A stretch of DNA of 45,477 nt. It comes from Anaerolineae bacterium UTCFX2. GTDB taxonomy: Bacteria > Chloroflexota > Anaerolineae > Anaerolineales > UBA4823. The translations under genes were made by a program, and so were the position numbers. This document shows, in pieces, positions 22,305 through 31,572 of this stretch; the first letter of the stretch is position 1, and every line of letters begins with the position of its first letter. The notes beneath the pieces were generated by a model. The model ran no database searches. It was given only the letters and a program-made list of their open reading frames with translations, and had not been told where the DNA came from. The stretch is taken from assembly GCA_002050125.1 (NCBI GenBank), contig MWTA01000055.1:1-45477 (forward strand), in the 5' to 3' direction.

Positions 22305-23522
22305 TCAATCCATTATTCCAAGCACACGCTTGTATTGAGTTTCGAGCCTGCGAACCAGGCGGTCCCAATAATAGTCTTCGACGAGCAGCGTTCCGTTGCG
22401 ACTGATCGATTCGCCCAGACCTGGATCGGAAAAAATCCGCAGAATGGCTTCTGCCAGCGCAGCCGGGTCGCCCGGTTGGACTAAAAGTCCGGCAAGCGGA
22501 TTCTCAAGATAGCGTCTCCGGTCTCCTACATCGGCGGTCACGAACGGCACGCCGCACGCCCAGCTCTCGAACAGCTTCATCGGCAACCTCCCAAGCGCCG
22601 CTTCGTTGTAGTAGACCGGATCGACCGTAACATGGCACAGGTGATAGTAGAGGACCAACCGGTCGGGCGGGATGCGCCCCGTAAAAGTGACGTGCTTGTT
22701 GAGAGCCAATTGTTGTACTTGGGCTTGCAGTTCGCTCAGACTATCGCCGCCACCCACGATCAGAAGATGGGCGCTGGGGGTTGTCGATTTGATTTGCGCA
22801 AAAGCATCTATCAGCAGGTTTATCGGATGGCTGGTCAGACTCAAGCTGCCAATGAACGCTACGACCTTTTTACCTTCCAAGCCAAGTTCGGTCCTCAGTG
22901 ATTCAACCTCGTCCGGATCGGGCTTTGCAAACCTGAGACGGTCGATCCCGTTTGGGAGGTCGAGGATATTGGCGGAGGGCACACCCCAGGAGGTCAATTT
23001 GTTCCGCATGAATTGGGTGTTGGTCGTCACCATGCTAGCGGAAAGCGGCAGCCGCTTTTCGAAGTTTGAAACGATCAGCCTTTGCCAGGCGCTCGGGAAG
23101 CGACCCGAACCGGCTTCATAATCATCACAGTCGACAAATAATTTTCGTTCTAATAATTTTCCTGCAACCAGCCCGGCAATCCCGTTCATTGGATGTGGTT
23201 TGCCAATGTGGATGATGTCGGCGGGCGTATCCAGCGCCGAACGGGTCAGTTTTATCGTGGCATTGGCTACGATTGAAACCAGTTGAAAGGTGTTGAAATA
23301 GAATTTGTAATTCCCGCTTTTCGAGACATGCATCTGAGCGACGTAATTCACTTTTACCCCATTTTGGATGAATTGTTGCTCAGACAGGTGAGAAAAGTCG
23401 GCATGCAGCGCTGAAATTGAGACCTGATGACCAAGCTCAGCCAATGCGCGCGCCATCGGAAAATATCTGCCCAATCCGCCAGGGCTCTGCAGGTCCTGCG
23501 TGAGCAAGAATAGAATTTTCAT
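22305..23522 (-). CDS. GT4-family glycosyltransferase
   Basis: 405 residues with a GT-B fold. The N-terminal domain starts MKILFLLTQDLQSPGGLGRY, with the Gly-rich acceptor loop. The C-terminal donor domain shows VVAFIGSLS, VGGGDSL, VTFTGRIPPDRL and the sugar-nucleotide-binding stretch KLFESWACGVPFVTADVG. It works on the cytoplasmic face, adding one sugar to a lipid-linked chain. Its ATG (23522) overlaps the stop of the preceding GT4 gene in ATGA, so the two are translationally coupled; an earlier in-frame ATG at 23564 is therefore rejected. Confidence 0.9.
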   Translation of the reverse strand: MKILFLLTQDLQSPGGLGRYFPMARALAELGHQVSISALHADFSHLSEQQFIQNGVKVNYVAQMHVSKSGNYKFYFNTFQLVSIVANATIKLTRSALDTPADIIHIGKPHPMNGIAGLVAGKLLERKLFVDCDDYEAGSGRFPSAWQRLIVSNFEKRLPLSASMVTTNTQFMRNKLTSWGVPSANILDLPNGIDRLRFAKPDPDEVESLRTELGLEGKKVVAFIGSLSLTSHPINLLIDAFAQIKSTTPSAHLLIVGGGDSLSELQAQVQQLALNKHVTFTGRIPPDRLVLYYHLCHVTVDPVYYNEAALGRLPMKLFESWACGVPFVTADVGDRRRYLENPLAGLLVQPGDPAALAEAILRIFSDPGLGESISRNGTLLVEDYYWDRLVRRLETQYKRVLGIMD

Positions 23523-24637
23523 TCTGCCAGAATATCCATCACTATTTTTGCCATCTGGTCCCAATCGCTGCCCGCCAGGCGCGGCGCAGCATGTTCCTGC
23601 GGTGACCCTGCGATCCGTGCAATCGCGGCGGCTAGGGCGTTCACATCTCCAGGCGGAACGACGATGACCAATGCCTGGTACGCTCCAGGGGGCAGACCTT
23701 TAGCGATGTGTGGGGTGACAATCAAGGGCAGCCCAAAACCGGTTGCGATGCTCACCGCCCCGCTTTGCGTCCCGCCGATGTAAGGCGCTGCCAGGCAGTC
23801 TGCGGCGGAGAAATAGAGCCCGACTTCTTCGTCTGGGATGTAGCGGTTGTCCAGCCGAACATGCGCTTGTAGACCCAGTTCGGCGATCCTGCTGCGGATG
23901 TTATCCAAATCGTCCCAAAATTCGCCGGCGATCACCAGGAAGGGGTGGGCGTCTTTTGAACCTGATATTGCCAATGCCTCCAGCAGCACCGGCAATCCTT
24001 TGTATGGTCGGACCAATCCAAAAAACAACAGAATAAATCGATCCTCAGGCAGATTCAACCGGCGGCGCGCCTCGTTCTTGATGAGCGCTTGCTGCTGAAA
24101 GAAATTGTATACCGGAAGCGGATGCACGTGAACGTTCTGTGCTCCAGTTAGTTTGCGTAGAAGCAGCTCTTCTTTTGGATTTAGCGCAATGTACCGGTCA
24201 CCGCGGGACAGCGCCCGGCGGACCAGCCATACGTCCCAGGAGCGCGGCTCGTGCGGGACGACGTTGTGGATAACGAAGAGGATCGAGATATGTAATTTTC
24301 GGAACCGCCAGGCGAGGATGGCAAAAGGGATTGCCCAAAACGTGGTCCACCATTGAAATACGATCCCATCTGGATGCGTTTTCAGGATTTCCTGGCTTGT
24401 TTGCAGCCACGTCCAGGGGAGCAGCGGATCGAGCGGGTAACTTGCCGCGACCTTAATCGAAGATTGGCTCGGATCTTTATCGGTTTTACCCGGATAGAGG
24501 AAGGCTGGGTATTGGCGGCGAAATGAAATAACCTGAACTTCATTTTGGGCGCGTTGCAGCGCTTGAGTCAACAGCGAGGTGTAATGGGCAATGCCGCCGC
24601 GATATGGGTAAACCGGCCCGATCACCGTGATCTTCAT
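23519..24637 (-). CDS. GT4-family glycosyltransferase
   Basis: 372 residues, GT-B fold. The N-terminus is MKITVIGPVYPYRGGIAHYT with the Gly-Gly acceptor loop. The donor domain has FILLFFGLVRPYKGLPVLLEA, then VIAGEFWDD and YFSAADCLAAPYIGGTQSG, ending in a Pro-Pro-Gly-Asp nucleotide-binding loop region (VVPPGDVNALA). The motif GLVRPYKG is seen in several mannosyl- and glucosyl-transferases. It is coupled to the downstream GT4 gene by a four-base overlap. About 70 bases separate it from the upstream GT-C-like gene. Confidence 0.9.
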   Translation of the reverse strand: MKITVIGPVYPYRGGIAHYTSLLTQALQRAQNEVQVISFRRQYPAFLYPGKTDKDPSQSSIKVAASYPLDPLLPWTWLQTSQEILKTHPDGIVFQWWTTFWAIPFAILAWRFRKLHISILFVIHNVVPHEPRSWDVWLVRRALSRGDRYIALNPKEELLLRKLTGAQNVHVHPLPVYNFFQQQALIKNEARRRLNLPEDRFILLFFGLVRPYKGLPVLLEALAISGSKDAHPFLVIAGEFWDDLDNIRSRIAELGLQAHVRLDNRYIPDEEVGLYFSAADCLAAPYIGGTQSGAVSIATGFGLPLIVTPHIAKGLPPGAYQALVIVVPPGDVNALAAAIARIAGSPQEHAAPRLAGSDWDQMAKIVMDILAE

Positions 24638-24710
24638 CGCTTATTTCAACGACCCCCGGTTATTCGCGTCGAGGCAGCCATAAAAAAAGCTATCATCCAT
24701 CGTAGAAACC

Positions 24711-27167
24711 TCAAGGGGAATCGATCGCAAAGATCCAAACTCGATCTTGATGGTAGACTGGCAGAAAATGCGGGTCCTGTTGAAGAGCATCAAGGTCGAA
24801 GAGCGGTCTGTTCGAATTGACGCGGCCCTGGAGTTGACCCACATAGATATGCGTGTAGCCTCTGTCGAGCAGCATCCGCCGAATGCTGGGATCTGTGGCG
24901 CCATGGTCTGCAATGGCTGCAATCAACTCGTTCGTCTCTCTATAAAAATCCAATTCGTACCCCGTTTCGCTGGCATAATTAAGCGGCGGCTGCGAGGTCA
25001 GCCGATCGGCGCTAAGCGGGAGCCACCAGCCCCCGTCTGAACCGGCGGCAACTGCCCCATTATAGGCGAAGAATGAATTGACTGCCAGCCGCGCATCCTC
25101 GGGAAGGTGAGCCGCGATCCACGCGGATGCTCGCAGGTCTGGACGGGTGAGCAGAATATGCCGTCCAACCTCCAGGTCGCCCAACCGCGCTTTTGCTCCG
25201 AGCAGGCAGATCGCCAGGAATACGCCGATTCCAACGAATTTTACATAGTAGTTCCCCAGCCAAAAGCGCAGGGGGCGGTTTTCTGCGCGGATTTTTTGCA
25301 GGAATTCAAAAAGCCACCCGGCTCCATTGCCCAGCAGCAACCCCGCAGGGATGTAAGCCGCGATGAAGATTGTGAAGTTGGTGATCAACCCCGAACCGGG
25401 CAGACCGAGCAGGTCCGGATTGGAGGCTAGAAAGATGAAAAACCACCAGAGCAGGATCACGCCAAACCGGCGGTCGCGGCGTAAGACCCCCCATAATGCG
25501 ATCAACGGCAGGCTGATCCAAACCGCCGGCGACAGATAACGCGTAGTTTCGCTAAGCGTCAAACTGAGATCGGACAGCGCCCCGGGGGCGGCGCCTAACT
25601 GGGAACCCGCGATCTGCACCAGCCTGCCGGCAAACAGGTTGATTAACCAGGGCAGCGCCCAAAGGAAGGCGATTACTCCAATCCAAAAGACCTTTTTAAT
25701 TTGAAGCGTGAGCCGCTGCTGACGCAGGTTTAGAAAAACCCACGCCGGAATAAACGCCAGCGCAAAGAGAACCACCCGGTAATGGGTCAAAGCCAGCCCA
25801 CTTAACGCCAGCCCGGTCAACGCGATCGTGCGCTTTCTGAAGTCCGGGTCTTCGAGGCATAACCAGATCAGGCAAATGCCAGCAGGGAGGATCGCCTGCC
25901 CCGCGAGCTGGGTATAACGGCTCCAGTTGACATAAAACATCGGCAGCGAGAAGAGCAGCCCGGCTGCCGTCACACTGAACAGGGCAGCCCAGCGGTTGCG
26001 CGATAGGCGCAAACTGAGGGGATACAAAGCCAGGACCGCCAGCAGATTGACAATCTGTCCAGTGTACAGGACTGACTGGGGAACACTTAACCCGCTGATC
26101 CACTGAAACAACGCCGCGGCGCTGTGAAATCCAAAATGATAGGTGAAGGTCTTTAGCTCGGCGTAGGGCAGCCAGGAATCGAACAACCCTTGATGGTCCA
26201 CAAACAGGCGGGTGATCAGGGTGTGCTGATAACCATCGCCCCACAGCGGCGCATCGAGCATGCGGATCACCCAGAAGCGGGTCGCCAGGATCAGCAAGAC
26301 CACCCCGAGCAATATGCTTTCGTACAGGGGCGGTAATAGGGACTTCCATTCGAACTTCGTTTTAAGATTGCCCGGTGCGGCGAGCCGGCGCGCGTTCCAG
26401 ACCAATGCGAAAACTCCAAGCAGCGCGGCTGCTCCGCCAATCAGCGGAACTGGACGGATGCCCGCCAGGCGGCTCCAAAGGATAATCACCGGATAAATGG
26501 CGAGGCTCGTTCCGCTTGCCAGCCCGACCTTTTCCCCCCATAGGAGATTCTCCCAACCCGGCAACGCAAAATGGAGGACGATCCATCCCGGAATTACAAA
26601 CAAGACCAGCGCCAATACCGACCAGCAACCCCAACGCAGCATTTCTTTGAGGACCCCGCCGGCTAGCAGCCACGGATCATAAACGAGCTCGAAGCGCAGT
26701 TGAGATTCCTGCGGCGACCCATTCACGTAAAGCGCTCCGTGCAGATAACTCTCGGCGGGTCCCGTCGCCAGGCGGACGTAGCTATCCCCCGGGGTTTCGA
26801 ACTCCAAAAAATAATCGGCGCCGGCTGAATCGGGAAGTGGGGTAAAACGTAAGGTGTGTTCGCCAGCCTGGCTCAGATCATCCAGGCTGATCGTTGCGGT
26901 GCGCAAATCCGCCGTTTCGGGCGGGTTGGCGCGCAGATGGAGCAGGATTGCGCCATCGCTGCTGTCAGGCGCATCGGCAAGCACGCGAAACCCCTGCAAA
27001 CCGGCATAGCGGGCGGTGAAAGACTGCCCGATGGCGTGGGCGCGGCTCTGAATTACGCGGGAGCTTTGGAGCGGTTGTTCGGTCTTGACGATGTCTGCGG
27101 AGCAGCCGCACAGGCTGCCCGCGAGGAAAATAACGATCAGATATGCAGCTAGGCGGTTAATCCTCAT
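24711..27167 (-). CDS. Large polytopic membrane protein, GT-C/DUF6541-like glycosyltransferase
   Basis: About 818 residues. An N-terminal hydrophobic segment ends in GSLCGC, a marginal lipobox that could instead be a plain signal anchor. A beta-rich extracytoplasmic part of about 150 residues follows, then roughly a dozen membrane helices, and a soluble C-terminal region of about 130 residues. After the second group of helices comes LWGDGYQHTLITR, an acidic loop in the position of the GT-C catalytic Asp, which suggests transfer from a polyprenyl-phosphate-linked sugar outside the cell. This fits the neighbouring DPM1-like gene, which makes such donors. The ATG at 27167 overlaps the stop of that gene by 11 bases; a start at 27212 would be deeper in it. 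Family placement is tentative. Confidence 0.65.
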   Translation of the reverse strand: MRINRLAAYLIVIFLAGSLCGCSADIVKTEQPLQSSRVIQSRAHAIGQSFTARYAGLQGFRVLADAPDSSDGAILLHLRANPPETADLRTATISLDDLSQAGEHTLRFTPLPDSAGADYFLEFETPGDSYVRLATGPAESYLHGALYVNGSPQESQLRFELVYDPWLLAGGVLKEMLRWGCWSVLALVLFVIPGWIVLHFALPGWENLLWGEKVGLASGTSLAIYPVIILWSRLAGIRPVPLIGGAAALLGVFALVWNARRLAAPGNLKTKFEWKSLLPPLYESILLGVVLLILATRFWVIRMLDAPLWGDGYQHTLITRLFVDHQGLFDSWLPYAELKTFTYHFGFHSAAALFQWISGLSVPQSVLYTGQIVNLLAVLALYPLSLRLSRNRWAALFSVTAAGLLFSLPMFYVNWSRYTQLAGQAILPAGICLIWLCLEDPDFRKRTIALTGLALSGLALTHYRVVLFALAFIPAWVFLNLRQQRLTLQIKKVFWIGVIAFLWALPWLINLFAGRLVQIAGSQLGAAPGALSDLSLTLSETTRYLSPAVWISLPLIALWGVLRRDRRFGVILLWWFFIFLASNPDLLGLPGSGLITNFTIFIAAYIPAGLLLGNGAGWLFEFLQKIRAENRPLRFWLGNYYVKFVGIGVFLAICLLGAKARLGDLEVGRHILLTRPDLRASAWIAAHLPEDARLAVNSFFAYNGAVAAGSDGGWWLPLSADRLTSQPPLNYASETGYELDFYRETNELIAAIADHGATDPSIRRMLLDRGYTHIYVGQLQGRVNSNRPLFDLDALQQDPHFLPVYHQDRVWIFAIDSP

Positions 27168-28137
27168 CGACGATCTGGCTCGCCGAAGAGCGATTTGAAT
27201 TTTCCATCTCAACCCCGCGCAGCCGGTAAAGCGTTTCTTCCAGGATCATGCGGTTGAACCCGATCAGATCAGCCAGCAGCCCGATCAGGAAGGTTTGAAA
27301 ACCGACAATCAACATCACCGCCGCCAGGATGACGGATTGAATATGCCCTTGCCCCTGACCGACCAACACAAAATACACGTATCGCAATGCCAAAAACAGC
27401 CCGCCGATGATCAAGATCGTCGCGATCGCCGAAAACACCCGCAGTGGATAGTACATGGCGTAAGAGCGCAAGATCGTCGAACCGGAGTATGCCAGGTATT
27501 CGGGGATGTTCCGGATCAGCCGGGAAGGGCGGGTCTGCGGGTTGGTGCGCACGGGCACATAGACAACCGCCATGCGGCGGTTGCCCGCCTGGATCAGGGT
27601 CTCCAAAGTGTAGGAGTACTCGCTCAGTACAAGCGTGCGCAGCGCAGCCTCGCGGCTCAGCGCTCGAAACCCGCTGGTGGCGTCGGGAATTTTCAAGCCC
27701 GAGGCGCGGGCGACGACCCAGCTTCCCCAGCGTTGCAGCAGCCGCTTGGTTGGCGAGAACGCCTCGAGTTTGGATACGCCCCGATCGCCGACGACCATGT
27801 CTGCCTGGAGGTTAAGAATGGGGTCCACCAACCTTTGGATGTCCTCGGCGTTGTATTGATTATCGGCGTCTGTGTTGACGATAATATCTGCGCCGCGCCG
27901 GAGGCTGGCATCCAACCCGGTATTGAAAACGGCGGCTAACCCGCGGTGATTGCGCAGCCGGATGACGTGGTGAGCGCCGTGCGCCGCTGCAATCGTAGCG
28001 GTTTCGTCCTGGCTGCCGTCGTCTATGATGAGATATTCAATCTCGTCAACGCCAGCCAATTTGCGCGGCAATGCCTGCAGCGTAACGGGTAAAGTGTGGG
28101 CTTCGTTGTAACAGGGTATCTGAATGATCAGCTTCAC
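27157..28137 (-). CDS. GT2 polyprenyl-phosphate glycosyltransferase (DPM1/GtrB-like) with C-terminal membrane helices
   Basis: 326 residues. The GT2 domain begins KLIIQIPCYNEAHTLP and shows LIIDDGSQDET and the DxD-like VNTDADNQY, then DATSGFRALSREA, the conserved acceptor loop of dolichyl-phosphate-sugar synthases. Two C-terminal helices (about residues 232-255 and 270-295) anchor it. It should load a sugar onto polyprenyl phosphate for use by the GT-C-like protein encoded next. The start is taken as GTG at 28137, twelve bases after the M23 gene stop and directly before the domain; the longer frame from 28233 would overlap that gene by 85 bases. The Shine-Dalgarno is weak. Confidence 0.9.
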   Translation of the reverse strand: MKLIIQIPCYNEAHTLPVTLQALPRKLAGVDEIEYLIIDDGSQDETATIAAAHGAHHVIRLRNHRGLAAVFNTGLDASLRRGADIIVNTDADNQYNAEDIQRLVDPILNLQADMVVGDRGVSKLEAFSPTKRLLQRWGSWVVARASGLKIPDATSGFRALSREAALRTLVLSEYSYTLETLIQAGNRRMAVVYVPVRTNPQTRPSRLIRNIPEYLAYSGSTILRSYAMYYPLRVFSAIATILIIGGLFLALRYVYFVLVGQGQGHIQSVILAAVMLIVGFQTFLIGLLADLIGFNRMILEETLYRLRGVEMENSNRSSASQIVDED

Positions 28138-28148
28138 AAACGACTGTC

Positions 28149-31100
28149 TCAGCGGGATTTGATGATTATGGGGAAGTATATCATTGGCAGGTGCAAATTC
28201 CACGCGCCAGTTCCAATCCAATTCCCTGCCCAATCATATACCACCGCATAAACAGCCATCCCGTTCCGAAACGGAACCACCGAGCTGTCGAGCGTGTAAT
28301 TCCAGCCGTCCGCAGGATCCCAATCCTCGCCAAGATAAACCCATTCCGGGTTCAGCCAGTCGTCGGTGTGATAATAAAAGCGCACCAGGCTGACCCCGCT
28401 GTTGGTGTCGCGCGCGGCGACGCGCAGTTCGGTCTTTGGGGTTGTCAACACACCGCCGTCAACGGGATTGGTGAAACTGGCGGTTGGATCGTCGCGATCG
28501 TTGTGAAGCGATAGAGTATAGGTGTATTCTGGACCGCCGGCTTCCGGATGATCCCAGGCTTTCACTTTGATGTAGTAGGCGCCGGTTCGTTGAACCTTGT
28601 AACTGATGAAAGAATCGGAGCGTTCGTACTGGACCAGATCGTCGTTTTCGGCGATGATAGAGCTGCCGTCGCTGTCGAGCAACACCAGCGTCGTATCCAA
28701 TGGCGAACCGCGGTCTTTTGCCTGGAGGCGGATGCCCACCTGATCGCCTGCGACTGCCTGGAATCGATAGAAATCCAAGTCGCCGTTCGGGCAGATTTTG
28801 CCGTGGATCACTTGACCGTACTCGATCAACGTAGCCTGGGCAGGGCTGTTATCGGCGTCGATGCAGGCTGGCGGTGGATCGTTGGTGACGCTGACGTCAT
28901 CGATATACCAACCGGTAAAATGGTTGAAGGCGTTGTCCAGGGTGGAGAAAAAGAACCGCACGCGAATGATTTGTCCGGCATATTGCGCCAGAGAAATTGC
29001 CGGGCTGCGCAGCCAGTACTTTTGAGGATCATCGTTGAGCTGTAAAACGTTGGCATAGGGACCGCCGTTCGCCGATATTTGGACCCAGCGTTGATCCCAG
29101 TGTCTTTCCGCCGATTCCGTTTCAGCCTGGTAATAGAATCGCAGATAATAGTTTCCGCCCGCCGGGATGTTGATCGGGGCTGAGGTCAGGTAGCCGGAAT
29201 TGGGGCTGCCGTTGTCATAGCCATTCGCACTGCCTACGTCGTATTTCCACCCTAGCGATCCGGGTTTGTCACGGTTAGCCTGGCTGGACAAGGTCCAGTT
29301 TACGGCGCTCCAATTGTTGGAGGGCGCATCCATAGAATCCGAGAATGGCGCGTTGATCGAATTGGTTGGCGGGGGCGCCGCCTGAGTGATGTTCAGCGTT
29401 CGAGAACCGCTCCAACTGCCAGCCTGACCGCTGGCGTTGCGCGCCTTGACCCGCCAGGTGTAAGCGCCGGGTGGCAGCGGGCTGAGGTGCCAGAAGTAGC
29501 GTTTTTCCCAGGGGGTGAGTAGAACTTGGGTCGAACCGAAAAGCAACTCGAGTTGGAATTCGGCGGCGCTGCCGGCGCTCTCCCACGAGAGGCTGAAAGA
29601 CGCGTCGCTTGGATAACTCGCGTTATTCGCGGGCCAGACCAGCATCGGCGCGGGCGGGGTGGTCGTGCGCGCCTGGACGAGCGCTGAGGTTACCGTGTTT
29701 GCTCCGACGTGATTGTCTGCCAGGTTGACATCGTTTGCATAAAACGTCTCGCCTCTGCCCTGCAAGTTGCTGTTCGAAAACAACGTAGCCTGGACGTTCG
29801 CGCCGACCAGGATCGATTCGACATTGTCATCGCCTACCGGCGCTAATTGAGCGGAGGTATTGTAAGTACCGGCGGAGAGTTTCACGCATTTGCCCTGGAA
29901 ATCGGGACCGGCGAAAAGGGTGACCTGGTTCGCGGCAGGGATGCAGGCAGATGCCGGTTCGGGGCAGCTATAATTCTTGCTGTAATGGATCAATCCCGGC
30001 AGCCCGCTGGCGAGGTTTTGGGCTTTATCGCGGATGGTCAAGGCGACGCTGATCGGACCGTCGGGGACGTTGGCGCTGCACATATCCCAATCCAGGGAAA
30101 AGTTGTTCGTGTTGAACGGGTTCCCAATATCCTGCCATTGTCCATTGAACAGCGCTTTGAATTGCGCGCTGTAGATGCCGCTGTTTTCATCTGATGCCCA
30201 ACCCTGCAGAGGCAGCACACGGTTCGAAATGGTCGATCGGTGCGGCGGGTTGGAAATGCCGCCCATCGGAGGGATATGATCCGGGCTCATGAAATTCTGG
30301 GACAGGTAAGTGGTCTGGGTCGAGTTGCAGACATCTGTACGGCGGCAATACGCGAGATCCGAAGGGATGCGCGGCCGGCCCCCATTGATCGAAACATCGT
30401 TGAAAGTGATATCGATGGAAGTTCCCCAATAGGATGCGGAGGTGGTGTGCACCATAAAATGCAGGTGATTGCCGGAACTCACGCCGGTGTCGTCGGCGAT
30501 GCCGATGAATTGCCCCTGGCGGACGGGAGCGCCAGCCCGGCGCAACCCCTCGGGGATGCTGTTTTGCGCCAGATGCATATAGAGTTGATAGGTTGTGGGT
30601 GTGGTGGAAGTATCTTCCAGCACGATATAGTTGGAGTTCGCCTCATTCCCGTTTGGATGGGTCCACACTGCCTGGCGCACGATGCCGCCTCTGGCGGCAT
30701 GAACGTTGAACATCCCGCTCGGGTAACCCGGTTTTGCGAAATCAAATGCGAAATGGGCGCTTCCGCTGGGGGTATAGCGATCATGACCGACGCTCTGGGT
30801 CAATGACATGGTATCTCCCCCCGCATACGGGAGGTAGTAACCGCCAATGGGCGCAGTGACTGCGGCGGGTCCCAACTCCGCGATCTGGAACCACTCGCGT
30901 TTCTGCTCCTGCGGAACGAGCGTAACCGGCATCTCGCGCATCACTAAGAGCCAAAGCGGATCGGACGGCAAAAATGCCGCCCATCCCTGGTCTGTGCGCC
31001 GCGCCAGCGCCAGCCCCGGCTCCAGCGGGATGACTTCGCCCGTCTGTTGGTCCACGGGCACCATCCATGCGGTCGCCCATTGACCATCCTCCGAGATAAT

Positions 31101-31334
31101 AATCCTTTCGATGTGCGTATCATATAGCAGCAGCGCCAGCGCGTCGGTCTTTTCGCCTTCAATTGCCTTCTCGATCGCTTTCTTTACTGCTTCGGCTTCA
31201 GGTGAGACCTGAATTTGTTCAGGCGTTGGCGTGGGAGCCGCGGTGAACGCTAGCTTGTTGACGCCCCAGGCGGCGAATAATATAGCTGCGACGAAGAACG
31301 CCAGGTAAAAAAGGATCTTTCGAGTGATCATCAT
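28149..31334 (-). CDS. Multidomain extracellular M23 metallopeptidase
   Basis: 1061 residues with an N-terminal membrane anchor (helix about 7-24). The zinc-peptidase core has H194 and D198 (AHFAFDF) and the HLH pair H290/H292, complete for M23 endopeptidases that cut peptidoglycan cross-links. Downstream modules, in order and approximate: an Ig-like domain after 370, a beta/gamma-crystallin-like domain (about 460-555), a fibronectin-like domain, a MAM/jelly-roll-like domain (YLTSAPINIPAGGNYYLRFY, later GWYIDDVSV), a pre-peptidase C-terminal (PPC) domain (GDLDFYRFQAVAG), and a final Ig-like domain ending FPIIIKSR. It acts at the cell surface. As first gene of the glycan cluster it may tailor the wall for glycan display. 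No strong Shine-Dalgarno; the promoter at 31342-31350 would give a leaderless mRNA. Confidence 0.88.
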   Translation of the reverse strand: MMITRKILFYLAFFVAAILFAAWGVNKLAFTAAPTPTPEQIQVSPEAEAVKKAIEKAIEGEKTDALALLLYDTHIERIIISEDGQWATAWMVPVDQQTGEVIPLEPGLALARRTDQGWAAFLPSDPLWLLVMREMPVTLVPQEQKREWFQIAELGPAAVTAPIGGYYLPYAGGDTMSLTQSVGHDRYTPSGSAHFAFDFAKPGYPSGMFNVHAARGGIVRQAVWTHPNGNEANSNYIVLEDTSTTPTTYQLYMHLAQNSIPEGLRRAGAPVRQGQFIGIADDTGVSSGNHLHFMVHTTSASYWGTSIDITFNDVSINGGRPRIPSDLAYCRRTDVCNSTQTTYLSQNFMSPDHIPPMGGISNPPHRSTISNRVLPLQGWASDENSGIYSAQFKALFNGQWQDIGNPFNTNNFSLDWDMCSANVPDGPISVALTIRDKAQNLASGLPGLIHYSKNYSCPEPASACIPAANQVTLFAGPDFQGKCVKLSAGTYNTSAQLAPVGDDNVESILVGANVQATLFSNSNLQGRGETFYANDVNLADNHVGANTVTSALVQARTTTPPAPMLVWPANNASYPSDASFSLSWESAGSAAEFQLELLFGSTQVLLTPWEKRYFWHLSPLPPGAYTWRVKARNASGQAGSWSGSRTLNITQAAPPPTNSINAPFSDSMDAPSNNWSAVNWTLSSQANRDKPGSLGWKYDVGSANGYDNGSPNSGYLTSAPINIPAGGNYYLRFYYQAETESAERHWDQRWVQISANGGPYANVLQLNDDPQKYWLRSPAISLAQYAGQIIRVRFFFSTLDNAFNHFTGWYIDDVSVTNDPPPACIDADNSPAQATLIEYGQVIHGKICPNGDLDFYRFQAVAGDQVGIRLQAKDRGSPLDTTLVLLDSDGSSIIAENDDLVQYERSDSFISYKVQRTGAYYIKVKAWDHPEAGGPEYTYTLSLHNDRDDPTASFTNPVDGGVLTTPKTELRVAARDTNSGVSLVRFYYHTDDWLNPEWVYLGEDWDPADGWNYTLDSSVVPFRNGMAVYAVVYDWAGNWIGTGAWNLHLPMIYFPIIIKSR

Positions 31335-31341
31335 TTGCCGC

Positions 31342-31350
31342 TTTATATCA
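31342..31350 (-). promoter_or_regulatory. Extended -10 promoter placed for a leaderless M23 transcript
   Basis: On the minus strand TGATATAAA is followed by exactly seven bases and then the ATG at 31334. With normal -10 to start spacing, transcription would begin at or next to the A of the ATG. No Shine-Dalgarno is seen. The same arrangement occurs for the divergent gene at 31573. Confidence 0.45.
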
Positions 31351-31556
31351 CCCTCGTTTTATCCACAACCCGCAAGAGAAAAGCCGGCTGTAACGCGCGG
31401 AGTTAAGAGATTGAGTTTGATCAAAAATTCGGGGACCATGACATAGACGATCTGATTCTGTGGGCGAGAGGCGCCTTGAACCGGTGCTGCGGAGGCGCAA
31501 ATCGAGGCGCCATTTACGACCATGTCGATCGAAAATATTATATCATGCAGCGCGAT

Positions 31557-31565
31557 TGATATAAT
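31557..31565 (+). promoter_or_regulatory. Extended -10 promoter placed for a leaderless Thr/Pro-rich protein transcript
   Basis: TGATATAAT (TATAAT at 31560-31565) is followed by exactly seven bases and ATG at 31573. No -35 match and no Shine-Dalgarno are evident. This favours a start at 31573 and mirrors the promoter at 31342-31350. Confidence 0.5.
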
Positions 31566-31572
31566 TCCTGCT

